From Desulfobulbaceae bacterium (GTDB lineage Bacteria; Desulfobacterota; Desulfobulbia; Desulfobulbales; Desulfocapsaceae): 43,230 nucleotides of DNA. The stretch covers positions 1 to 43,230 of the forward strand of contig JAABSV010000036.1 in assembly GCA_011390165.1 (NCBI GenBank), written 5' to 3'. Under the pieces are notes generated by a model. That model made no database searches. It was not told the DNA's origin and saw nothing but the letters and a program-made list of their open reading frames with translations. A program made the position numbers and the translations under genes. Positions 8,661-15,957 of the stretch are shown here, piece after piece; within the stretch, counting starts at the first letter, position 1; each line of letters begins with the position of its first letter.

Positions 8661-9677
8661 CTAAAACGACCAGGCCAGGCCAACCCCGGCAAGCAGTGAC
8701 TCGGTCTCGAAGAAATCGATATTGCCGACCCCCAGCCGGTAGCCGACGATGGCCCGCAGGGCCAGCTGGTCGACGGCACAGAGGCGGGGGTAACTGACCA
8801 CCAGGTTGGCCCCGTAGCCATGCTCGCGACGCTCGTCGGCAAAGAGCGGGTGGTCGCCGTCGTACCGGCTGTAGCTGTAGGAGAGGGTTGGCAGGAGTAC
8901 CGCTGCCGAGAGAAGATACCTGCCGGTCAACTCCCCCCTTACCCGCCAGGAGCTGTTGGCCTCCCCCTGATAGTCGCCACGGCTGACATGAAGGCGCGGG
9001 GTGATGGCCAGTCGTGGTCCGCTGGCGATCCGGTAGCCGAGGCTGAGGCTGTACACCTTCCCCTGCCGGTCCAGTTCGGGATAGAGCCGGCCGATACCGT
9101 CCCGGTCGACCTCGTCGGCAGCCCAGGCCAGGGTGAGGGAAAAGGGGCTGTCGAACAGCTCCTTCAGAGCTACGGCCCCTCCCCACAGCCAACGGTCGGT
9201 CTCCCGCCGCGGCGCCCCCAGCAGATAGGGGTTTTCCCACACCTCGGCAAAAGGGACGGCAAAAAGAGCCAGATCAACCGTTGCCAGGCCGGGCCTGGGC
9301 AGCACCACCCCGCTCACCAGGGCGTAACGGCCGGCCTCCTCGATGGGTGGGCGGGAATTGAGATACCAGCGGATCGGCTCACTGCCGCCGGTGCTGTAGG
9401 CCACCTCAGGCAGGACCATCGGCAGGACCGAAGACTCGGTGCCGGCAGCCTCGTCGAGACTGTCCAGGGTGGCACTGGAGCCTTTCGGGTTGAGATTGTT
9501 GGCCGACTCGATCACCATCACCCCGAGGGTCAGCTCCCCGCTCAGTGTCGCCTCGGCCGGCGCTGCCGACACGGGAGCCGGAACGGGGGCGGCAGCTGGG
9601 GCGGCAGCGGGGAAGAAGAGGAGCAGGGCCGAAAAGAGCAGAGTACGGGCGGGAAGGGCCAGGGGCCGGAGGTGCAT
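8661..9677 (-). CDS. Outer-membrane beta-barrel protein, DUF2860-like
   Basis: A 338-residue protein. The start at 9677 (MHLRPLALPARTLLFSAL) gives a clean signal peptide ending near AAPAAAP; the longer frame upstream only reads through a 9-bp repeat (WLIWLIY). The mature part is built of alternating strands (GELTLGVMVIESANNLNP, LSLGYRIASGPRLAITPRLH) and ends in GVGLAWSF, with the terminal aromatic residue typical of outer-membrane barrels. The pattern resembles DUF2860 proteins, whose role is unknown. It lies between glycerate kinase and the efflux operon on the same strand and could be co-transcribed with either. A porin or surface role is a guess. Confidence 0.7.
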   Translation of the reverse strand: MHLRPLALPARTLLFSALLLFFPAAAPAAAPVPAPVSAAPAEATLSGELTLGVMVIESANNLNPKGSSATLDSLDEAAGTESSVLPMVLPEVAYSTGGSEPIRWYLNSRPPIEEAGRYALVSGVVLPRPGLATVDLALFAVPFAEVWENPYLLGAPRRETDRWLWGGAVALKELFDSPFSLTLAWAADEVDRDGIGRLYPELDRQGKVYSLSLGYRIASGPRLAITPRLHVSRGDYQGEANSSWRVRGELTGRYLLSAAVLLPTLSYSYSRYDGDHPLFADERREHGYGANLVVSYPRLCAVDQLALRAIVGYRLGVGNIDFFETESLLAGVGLAWSF

Positions 9678-9698
9678 GGTCACTCCAAAGATGGTGTA

Positions 9699-9725
9699 GA
9701 TCAACCAGATCAACCAGATCAACCT
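9699..9725 (-). repeat. Three 9-bp tandem units (GATCAACCA)
   Basis: Perfect or near-perfect units at 9699, 9708 and 9717 between the glycerate kinase stop and the DUF2860-like gene. They extend that gene's open frame artificially upstream. They resemble other 9-bp minisatellites at 14494-14540 and 24814-24903. Confidence 0.75.
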
Positions 9726-11100
9726 AATGGACCAGAACGATCTGGATGTCACAAACGTTGGTGTTGGTCGGGCCGGTCAGCAGAAGCGAGTCGATGCCGG
9801 CAAAAAAATGGTAGGAGTCGTTGTCGGCCAGGGCGGCGGCGATATCCTGCCCGGCCGCCGCCGCCCGGGAGAGGGCCAGCGAGTCGGCAAAGGCCCCGGC
9901 GGCGTCGGTGGGACCGTCGTTGCCGTCGGTGGAGGCGGCAAGGAAGGCGATCCGCCCCTGCCACTCGGTCTCCCACTGGTCCATCTCCTGGAGAAAGGCC
10001 AGGGCCATCTCCTGATTCCTCCCCCCCTTGCCGTTCCCGCGCAGGGTCACCACCGTTTCGCCACCCACCAGCAGACAGGCCGGTCTGCCCACCAGCATGT
10101 CGCTCTCGGCCACATCCCGGGCGATGTCGGCGAGCACCCTGGCAACATGGCGCGCCTCACCCTCAATCCGTGCCGACAGGGGGCGGACCTGGTAGCCGAG
10201 TTCTCCGGCCCGCCGGGCCGCCGCGAGCAGCGCCTGGCGGTTGGTGCCGATGAGGATGTTGTCACTGCGGGTAAGGATCGGGTCACCCGGCTTGACCGTC
10301 TCCGGCAGTTTGCCGGCCACCCCGAGTTCCAGGGCCTGGCGGACCGAGCGGGGCAGCTCGTCGTAGAGGCGGTAGCGGTTGACGATGGCCAGGGCATCGG
10401 CATAGGTGGTCGGGTCGGCGGCGGTCATCCCGGAGGCGATGCTGCCGAGATCGTCCCCAACCACGTCGGAGAGGATGAAATTGAGGCTGCGGGCCGGGGC
10501 CAGCAACTGGAGAAAGCGCCCCCCCTTGATCCCGGAGATATGCTTGCGCAGGCAGTTGATCTCGCGGATTCCCGCCCCCGAGCGGAGCAGGGCGTTGGTG
10601 GTGGCCTGCTTGTCGGCCAGGGATATCTCCACCAGGCCGTTGGTGGTAAGGCTGTCCAGCGGGTTGGGCAAGAGGGCCGAGCCGCCCCCGGAGATGCAGG
10701 TGAGCACCAGGGTGTGGCCATCCGCCTGCCGGGCCAGTTCGGCCAGCCGTCGGGCCGCCACCTGGCCCCGCTCATCGGGGACCGGGTGGGCGGCGGAGAC
10801 GATCTCCACCCGTTTAAGGGGCTCTTCGTGCCCCTCCTTGACGCAGATCAGGCCGCCATCGATACGCTCACCGAGAATCTCTTCGAAGGCCCGGGCCATC
10901 GGCGCCGATGCCTTGCCGGCGCCGAGCAGGAGAATCCGCTGGTAGTCGCCCAGGTCGACGGCCAGAGAGAGCCCCTCGGTCTCCACCTCCAGACGGTCGC
11001 CATGTCGGCGAACGTGCCGGCCAATCATCCGATAGGGATCCACCCGGTCAAGGCCGGCACGAAAGATCGATTCAAGATGGGCGCGGAAGGGGTTCGGCAT
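9724..11100 (-). CDS. Glycerate 2-kinase (GckA/MOFRL family)
   Basis: A 458-residue two-domain protein. The N-terminal DUF4147-type domain includes LLLGAGKASAPMARAFEEIL and the GGGSALLPNP motif. The C-terminal MOFRL domain has LLVGGETVVTLRGNGKGGRNQ and AASTDGNDGPTDAAGAF. The family phosphorylates D-glycerate with ATP to 2-phosphoglycerate, feeding glycolysis or the serine/glyoxylate pathways. The ATG at 11100 is preferred over an upstream GTG because GAGGAG lies five bases before it. It follows the CobT fusion gene on the same strand after about 110 bases, so it may be read from the same transcript, but no metabolic link to cobamides is known. Confidence 0.92.
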   Translation of the reverse strand: MPNPFRAHLESIFRAGLDRVDPYRMIGRHVRRHGDRLEVETEGLSLAVDLGDYQRILLLGAGKASAPMARAFEEILGERIDGGLICVKEGHEEPLKRVEIVSAAHPVPDERGQVAARRLAELARQADGHTLVLTCISGGGSALLPNPLDSLTTNGLVEISLADKQATTNALLRSGAGIREINCLRKHISGIKGGRFLQLLAPARSLNFILSDVVGDDLGSIASGMTAADPTTYADALAIVNRYRLYDELPRSVRQALELGVAGKLPETVKPGDPILTRSDNILIGTNRQALLAAARRAGELGYQVRPLSARIEGEARHVARVLADIARDVAESDMLVGRPACLLVGGETVVTLRGNGKGGRNQEMALAFLQEMDQWETEWQGRIAFLAASTDGNDGPTDAAGAFADSLALSRAAAAGQDIAAALADNDSYHFFAGIDSLLLTGPTNTNVCDIQIVLVH

Positions 11101-11209
11101 GGGCACTCCTCGGCGAGGGTGAGTCAGGTGGAAAGGGGGGCGGCCGCCACCGGCAATTTCCTATCAGTATCGTTTCCGAACCAATCCCGCAACAGATTTC
11201 CGGCCGCCG

Positions 11210-13387
11210 TCAGTGGCTCCGGCCGCCATCGTCGACGCCGGCCTGGTCGAAGGAGGCCATCTCGGCCAGCATCCGACAAGCCAGGTCGGCCAGGTTCATG
11301 GTGATTGCCGCCCCGGTTCCCTCGCCCAGGCGGAGGTCGAGATCGACCACCGGTTCCAAGCCGAGAATCTGCAGGGCGGCCTCCTGGCCACGCTCCACCG
11401 AACGGTGGCCGGCAATCAGCGAGTCGACCAGGGCCGGGGCGAAGAGGAAGGCAAGGAGCCCGGCGGCGGTGGAGATGATGCCGTCGAGGACCACCGGACA
11501 ACCGCTGGCAGCAGCGGCCAGGGTGGCGCCACAGATCCCGGCCAGCTCGTAGCCGCCCAGGCTGCAGAGCAGGGCCAGGGGGTCGTCGGCAGGGGGGCGG
11601 TGCAGGGAGAGGGCCCGCTCGATCACCGCCACCTTGCGGCGGAGACCGGCGTCGTCGACCCCGGTGCCCCGGCCGACCAGCTCCGCCACCGGCCGACCGC
11701 TGACGGCGGCGATGATCGCCGTGGCGCTGGTGGTGTTGCCGATCCCCATTTCCCCCATGCCCACCAGCTGACAGCGGCCGCCGGCCTGGGCATCGAGAAA
11801 GGCGCGGGCGCCGTTTTCCATGGCGGTGAGCGCCTGGGCGCGGCTCATCGCCGCCTCCAGGGCAAAATTGGCGGTCCCCCGGGCCACCTTCAGCCGGCGA
11901 AGCAGGGGGTGGTCGGCAAAATCGCCGTTCACGCCGATATCGACCACCGCCAGTTCGATCCCGTAGTGGCGACAGAAAAGGTTGATCGCCGCCCCACCGG
12001 CCAAAAAGTTCTCTACCATCTGCACGGTGACCCGGGCCGGAAAGGCGGAGACCCCCTCCTCAACCACCCCGTGGTCACCGGCAAAGACAAAGAGCCGCCG
12101 GCAGTCGACCCGCGGTTCCAGACTGCCGGTGACCACCGCCAGGCGTACGGCCAGCTTCTCCAGCCGGCCCAGGGCGCCGAGGGGCTTGGTCTTGTTGTCC
12201 ACCTTGGCCTGGGCCCGCCCCCGCATTTCCGCGTCCGGCCGGCGGATCCCGGCAACCAGGGATGCAAGAAAGGGGCTCAGGCCGAGCGCCGCCGCCTGCT
12301 CGCCGGGCGCCTCCTCCCCGGGCGCTTCCTCCCCGGGCGCCACCTCCCCGGGTGCCTGCTTCCGGGGCATAGATGCCGGTTCAGGCTTGGCGGCGGGCAG
12401 TGGGACGTCCCCCCGGGCAGGGCGGAAATCGACGATGTACTTCAGGTTCTCGCCGCTCAGTACTCGCGGCAGGCGGTCGGCCACCTCGGCCAGGGTCACC
12501 ACCTCCTCAACCAGGGCGGGAAGCAGCCCCTGCTGACGGTGGCAGAAGGCCAGGGCCTCGGCCATATCCTCGCGGCGCGGCCCGTAACTGCCGGTCACCG
12601 CCAGTTCGTAGTAGTGGACCAGGTTGAGGATGTTGCTGTCGATCTGCTGGTTCTTTTCCAGGCCGCTGAAAAAGGCCAGCCGCCCTCCCCGCTCGAGCCT
12701 GCCGATGGCCCCGGCCAGGGCCGCGGGGTTGGCAGAGCAGTTGATCGCCAAGTCAAAGTCGGCGGCCGTGCTCTCCTGACAGAGGGTGAAACCGGCCTGC
12801 TCGGCGAGTGGCTGAAGGCGGGTAACTTTCGCCGCCTGCAACTCGAGGACACTCACCTGGCAGCCCCGCTCCACCAGGATAAGGGCGGCAAGCATCCCCA
12901 TCACCCCGCCACCAACGACCAGCGCCTGCTGGCCCGCCACCGGCCCCAGCCGGGAAAAGGCATTGGCCACACAGGCCACCGGCTCGGCAAAGGTGGCCAG
13001 CTGCGGGTCGAGTCCGGCCGGCAGCGGCGTCAGGGCCCGCCGGGGGACCAGCAGTTCACCGGCCAAGCCGCCGTCACGGTGGAAGCCGATGATCCGCATG
13101 GCCGGACAGCGGTGCTCCCGGCCAGCGAGACAATGGCGGCAACGGCCACACCCCTCACCCGGCCAGACCGCATAGAGCCGGCCGCTCTCTTGGTCGAGAC
13201 CAACTATCTCGTGGCCGAGGACCCGGGGCAGGAGGAGATCGCGGTGGCCGTGCCGCCACATCTTCGCATCGCTGCGGCAGATGGCACAGCAGAGTACAGT
13301 CAGTACCAGTTCACCCTCCCTCGGCGCCAAAGGGGCCGAGGGGAGCAGGGCAAGGTGTTCACGGGATTGCAGGAGCAATCGGTTCAT
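11210..13387 (-). CDS. Fusion: zinc-dependent medium-chain dehydrogenase + CobT
   Basis: A single 725-residue frame holding two enzymes. Residues 1-340 are a zinc MDR dehydrogenase of the sorbitol/threonine dehydrogenase type: catalytic zinc ligands C37 and H59-E60 (LGHEIVG), structural zinc cysteines C80, C83, C86 and C94, and a Rossmann motif VVGGGVMGM. A linker of four APGE(E/V/Q) repeats follows (about 343-363). Residues 370-725 are CobT, nicotinate-nucleotide:dimethylbenzimidazole phosphoribosyltransferase, with GMGEMGIGNTTSA and the catalytic-glutamate motif RLGEGTGA (E near 689). CobT activates the cobamide lower ligand. The start at 13387 has GGAG six bases upstream; the start overlaps the preceding small gene. 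The dehydrogenase substrate is unknown. Confidence 0.9.
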   Translation of the reverse strand: MNRLLLQSREHLALLPSAPLAPREGELVLTVLCCAICRSDAKMWRHGHRDLLLPRVLGHEIVGLDQESGRLYAVWPGEGCGRCRHCLAGREHRCPAMRIIGFHRDGGLAGELLVPRRALTPLPAGLDPQLATFAEPVACVANAFSRLGPVAGQQALVVGGGVMGMLAALILVERGCQVSVLELQAAKVTRLQPLAEQAGFTLCQESTAADFDLAINCSANPAALAGAIGRLERGGRLAFFSGLEKNQQIDSNILNLVHYYELAVTGSYGPRREDMAEALAFCHRQQGLLPALVEEVVTLAEVADRLPRVLSGENLKYIVDFRPARGDVPLPAAKPEPASMPRKQAPGEVAPGEEAPGEEAPGEQAAALGLSPFLASLVAGIRRPDAEMRGRAQAKVDNKTKPLGALGRLEKLAVRLAVVTGSLEPRVDCRRLFVFAGDHGVVEEGVSAFPARVTVQMVENFLAGGAAINLFCRHYGIELAVVDIGVNGDFADHPLLRRLKVARGTANFALEAAMSRAQALTAMENGARAFLDAQAGGRCQLVGMGEMGIGNTTSATAIIAAVSGRPVAELVGRGTGVDDAGLRRKVAVIERALSLHRPPADDPLALLCSLGGYELAGICGATLAAAASGCPVVLDGIISTAAGLLAFLFAPALVDSLIAGHRSVERGQEAALQILGLEPVVDLDLRLGEGTGAAITMNLADLACRMLAEMASFDQAGVDDGGRSH
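12297..12358 (-). repeat. Four 15-bp units encoding the APGEE linker
   Basis: Four in-frame copies of GCGCCCGGGGAGGAg-type units, encoding the Ala-Pro-Gly-Glu linker that joins the dehydrogenase and CobT domains. Their regularity suggests expansion by slippage. Confidence 0.8.
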
Positions 13388-13604
13388 TTTCTTCTCCATC
13401 GGTAAAGGGGTGTTCTTCGATACGCAACCGCACCAGACCGGCAGAGATTCCATCCCGGCGCAGCCGCGCCAGGGCCTCCCTGGCCTCGGCCTGCCGTTCC
13501 ACAGGGAAGACGGTGGCCCGGTGGACGGCGACACATTCAACAGGGCCACCGGCAAAACGGTAGTAGCCGGCCGGCCCTTTGATCACCAGCAGCTCAACCA
13601 TCAT
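13359..13604 (-). CDS. Small protein of unknown function in the B12-riboswitch operon
   Basis: An 81-residue protein starting MMVELLVIKGPAGYYRF. It overlaps the end of the TrpD-like gene by 11 bases and the start of the dehydrogenase-CobT fusion by 29 bases, so all three are translationally coupled. The sequence contains a strand-rich N-terminal half and one clear helix (RQAEAREALARLRRDG), with an acidic tail. No signal peptide, membrane segment or cysteine motif is present apart from one Cys (VECVAVHRA). I do not recognise the family. A GGAGG sits suitably upstream of either of the two adjacent ATG codons (13604 or 13601). Confidence 0.65.
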   Translation of the reverse strand: MMVELLVIKGPAGYYRFAGGPVECVAVHRATVFPVERQAEAREALARLRRDGISAGLVRLRIEEHPFTDGEENEPIAPAIP

Positions 13605-14763
13605 CCCCCTCCCCGGTCGCGGCGGCGGCAAGCTCGGCCAGCCGAGTCAGACGGTCCAGATGGGCCAGCCCTCTTTCCGGTTGCCGGTTCTGGCAGGCCA
13701 CCCAGTGGTGCAGGGTGGCCTGGGCGGCGCCGCTGTGCAGAAGCTCCGCCGCCCGGGCCACTCCGGTGGCAATGGTGTCGGTACGGCCGGCAAGGAAAAA
13801 AAGAAGGCCGGCGTTCAGGCTCACCGCATCCAGCCGTGCCGCCTCACCACGACCGGTCAGCAGCCGGTAGAAGCGCCGCGCCGCCAGTTCCGGGTCGCCA
13901 TCGGCGGCCAAGGGGGCGGCGGGGTGGCAGCTGAGGCCGCAATCCTCGGGTTCGAGGGTGAAGGTGGTAATCCGCCCGGCGCGGAGTTCGGCACAGCTGG
14001 TCGGGCCGCAGACCGAGGCCTCGTCCATCCCCAGCTCGCTGCCGGCAATGCCGCCGAAGACCACCAGGGCCCGCCGGTAGCCGATTGCCGCCATCGTCTC
14101 GGCCACCGGCAGGACCAGGTCGGGATGGTAGACGCCGCGCAGGGCGCTCTTCGGCATCGCCGGGTGGGCCAGGGAGGCAACGATGTTCAGGGGGGAACCG
14201 AAAGAGATTCCGGAGAGGATCCGGCCGAGCGCCCCGGGGTGGACACTGGGGCTCATGCCGTTGAAAAGGCCGATACCGCAGCGGCGGATACTGGCCGCCA
14301 CCAGGTGGATGTCGCAGTCGACATCCACCCCGAGGCGCTCGGCCAGATCAACGGTGCCCAAGGGCGAGGAGATCGCCCGGGAGCCATGCCGGGCCAGATG
14401 GAGGCCGCCGGCGGCGGCCACCAGGGCGGCGGCGGTGCTGATGTTGAAGGTCTTGAAGCTGTCGTTGCCGGTGCCGCAGTTGTCGTACAGGTCCAGATCG
14501 GCTAGATTGGCCTGAGCGGCCTGATCGGCCTGATCGAGCCGGCAGGTGTCCAGTTCATACACCGCCCGCCAGCCGCCGGCCAGCTCGGCGGCGGTCTCCC
14601 CCTTGCTGCTCAGGGCGGCCAAGAAGGCCCCCTGGTGCAGGGAGGTCACCCGGTTGTCAAGAACCAGGCTGAAGGCGCGGTACGACTCGTCGTCACTGAG
14701 GTGTTCACCGGCGATGAGCCGGCCGATCATTTTGCCGATCTCGCGGTCTGTTGCAGGGAGCAT
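13594..14763 (-). CDS. TrpD-like phosphoribosyltransferase, first gene of the B12-riboswitch operon
   Basis: A 389-residue member of the anthranilate phosphoribosyltransferase/pyrimidine phosphorylase fold. The PRPP site is kept as GTGND (97-101) followed by TFNIST (105-110) and then ARHGSRAISSPLGTVDLAERLG, the counterpart of KHGNRsvSS. The anthranilate-binding signature RxxLGxRT, ahead of the FN of canonical TrpD, is replaced by SGISFGSP ahead of LN, so anthranilate is unlikely to be its substrate. No other trp gene is near. It follows a cobalamin riboswitch and overlaps the genes leading to CobT, which suggests it transfers phosphoribose to another ring compound in cobamide assembly; that is inference. 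GGAG lies seven bases before the ATG. Confidence 0.85.
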   Translation of the reverse strand: MLPATDREIGKMIGRLIAGEHLSDDESYRAFSLVLDNRVTSLHQGAFLAALSSKGETAAELAGGWRAVYELDTCRLDQADQAAQANLADLDLYDNCGTGNDSFKTFNISTAAALVAAAGGLHLARHGSRAISSPLGTVDLAERLGVDVDCDIHLVAASIRRCGIGLFNGMSPSVHPGALGRILSGISFGSPLNIVASLAHPAMPKSALRGVYHPDLVLPVAETMAAIGYRRALVVFGGIAGSELGMDEASVCGPTSCAELRAGRITTFTLEPEDCGLSCHPAAPLAADGDPELAARRFYRLLTGRGEAARLDAVSLNAGLLFFLAGRTDTIATGVARAAELLHSGAAQATLHHWVACQNRQPERGLAHLDRLTRLAELAAAATGEGDDG

Positions 14764-15024
14764 ATCCGTTCTCCAAAACAGCCGGGCAGCGGGCCCGCCC
14801 TCCGGGGAAGGTCGAGCAGCGGCGCAGCTGTGGCCACTGGTGTACGGAATACGGAAAAGAGAGGGGGGAAATACCTATACAGGAACCCGGACAGCTCTCC
14901 GTACCCGCGTTATGGCAGGCGATAGACCACGTGGCAGAACCAGTGGTACACCTGTGCCAATTCCGGATACAGAGAACCCCAGTGGTGACTCTGTGGGGAA
15001 ACGGGGAGACCCGTCCACCCATGT
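14764..15024 (-). other. Leader between riboswitch and TrpD-like gene
   Basis: About 260 bases of untranslated leader. A short hairpin (ACGGG/CCCGT, near 15000-15013) follows the riboswitch but has only a brief T run. A GC palindrome (GCGGGCCCGC, about 14787-14796) lies close to the ribosome-binding site. Either could be the expression platform. The open frame crossing this stretch on the minus strand comes from the repeat array and is not a gene. Confidence 0.4.
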
Positions 15025-15252
15025 TGCAGGCAGGCTTTCTGACTGGCGAATTTTCCTGCCCCACGACCGCCTTCCCGGGGAATCCCCAGTGACGAACCCC
15101 CTTTCCTTCTGGGGGTACGGGAGGAAAGACTGGAACCGCTCAACACCTCGGTTCGGCCACTGCTCCCGGTCGCCGCAGCCTTCGCTCACAGCAAGGACTG
15201 GCTTGTGACGGAATTGCACCGTCTTTCCTTTTACCAACGACGTGCACCTGCA
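15025..15252 (-). promoter_or_regulatory. Cobalamin riboswitch
   Basis: Read on the minus strand, the segment carries the successive B12-element signatures. P1 strands TGCAGG (15247-15252) and CCTGCA (15025-15030) are complementary. Between them are GGTAAAAGGAAAGACGGTGC and AATTCCGTCAC, the later CACTGGGG..CCGGGAAGG, and the 3' core GCCAGTCAGAAAGCCTGCC. By family knowledge, adenosyl- or other cobalamins bind and switch the downstream genes off. The gene set downstream (TrpD-like, CobT fusion) fits B12 repression. Confidence 0.9.
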
Positions 15253-15258
15253 GACCCC

Positions 15259-15287
15259 CATATACCCGAAGTGACCGAGGCTGGCAA
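15259..15287 (-). promoter_or_regulatory. Sigma70-type promoter of the riboswitch operon
   Basis: On the minus strand: -35 TTGCCA (15282-15287), a 17-bp spacer, and -10 TATATG (15259-15264). Transcription would begin around 15252, exactly where the riboswitch P1 helix starts, which supports both calls. Confidence 0.75.
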
Positions 15288-15343
15288 TGGCTAACCTTCG
15301 ATATGGTTGCCGTGTAGTCCGGGCGGGCGTGGTTTGCGCTGGT

Positions 15344-15370
15344 TTTTCGCGGGCATGGCCCGCTCCTACA
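15344..15370 (-). repeat. REP-type palindrome, reverse orientation
   Basis: A 27-base element whose core GCGGGC-ATG-GCCCGC is a perfect inverted repeat, flanked by TTTTC and TCCTACA. It faces the forward array starting at 15386, forming a head-to-head pair. The layout (TTCGCGGG..CCCGCTCCTACA) is that of the REP family described in Pseudomonas. A 25/27 match recurs at 43199-43225. Confidence 0.85.
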
Positions 15371-15385
15371 AGCCAAGGCCTTCCC

Positions 15386-15668
15386 GACACCTGGAGGAGC
15401 GGGCCATGCCCGCGAAAAGGCCCTGAAAGCTGCAGGGGCACAGCAACCGACACCTGGAGGAGCGGGCCATGCCCGCGAAAAGACCCTGAAAGCTGAAGGG
15501 GCACAGCAACCGACACCTGGAGGAGCAGGCCATGCCCGCGAAAAGGCCCTGAAAGCTGAAAGGGCACAGCAACCGACACCTGGAGGAGCGGGCCATGCCC
15601 GCGAAAAGACCCTGAATGCTGAAAGGGCACAGCAACCGACACCTGGAGGAGCGGGCCATGCCCGCGAC
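15386..15668 (+). repeat. 63-bp tandem array, each unit carrying a REP palindrome
   Basis: Four full units start at 15386, 15449, 15512 and 15575, and a partial fifth starts at 15638. Each has GACACCTGGAGGAGCGGGCC, the palindromic centre CATG, CCCGCGAAAA, then CCCTGAAAGCTG and GGGCACAGCAACC. Units differ by a few bases (for example aGGCCC/aGACCC alternating). Because 63 is divisible by three, long open frames run through on both strands; these are artefacts. There are no unique spacers, so it is not a CRISPR. It separates the divergent cob-type and pxp operons. Confidence 0.9.
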
Positions 15669-15787
15669 GACCGCTGCCAACGCAATTTTACTTTCACTTT
15701 GTCAACGTTTTGCTGGTTATCCTCTTTTCCTGGTGGCAGGATTTTTTCAGATCATTTATGAAGTGGGGAGAGTTTGCTCTGTGGGGG

Positions 15788-15952
15788 GGCGACCGGTTGT
15801 TGACCGATAGGTATTCGATTGGTATTCGATTGTTATCCGATTACCGGCCACCTGTCGGCCATTTATCGACCACCAGCCGGCCACCTGCCGACCACCAGCC
15901 GGCCGCCCCCGGGCCACCCAGCCGCAGCGGCCATACACCTCAACAGCCAGCC
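15788..15952 (+). repeat. Degenerate 11-bp tandem array ahead of pxpB
   Basis: About fifteen units in an 11-base register, the clearest being GGTATTCGATT (15810, 15821), GCCGGCCACCT (15876) and GCCGACCACCA (15887). The array ends six bases before the pxpB start codon and covers any ribosome-binding site. The preceding 15669-15787 is AT-richer and may hold the promoter, but no convincing -35/-10 pair is seen. The consensus and orientation match the array before the RND operon. Confidence 0.65.
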
Positions 15953-15957
15953 AAACC

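Noticed and set aside
13594..14763. Ordinary trpD of tryptophan synthesis
   Set aside because: The anthranilate-binding arginine motif is missing, no other trp gene is near, and a cobalamin riboswitch controls the gene.
15386..15668. Possible CRISPR array
   Set aside because: Repeats are 63 bp and contiguous with no unique spacers, and each holds a REP palindrome; there are no cas genes.
14875..15697. Long repeat-containing open frames on the minus strand (185-255 codons)
   Set aside because: The 63-bp unit is divisible by three and lacks stops, so frames stay open by arithmetic. They also cross the riboswitch and promoter.
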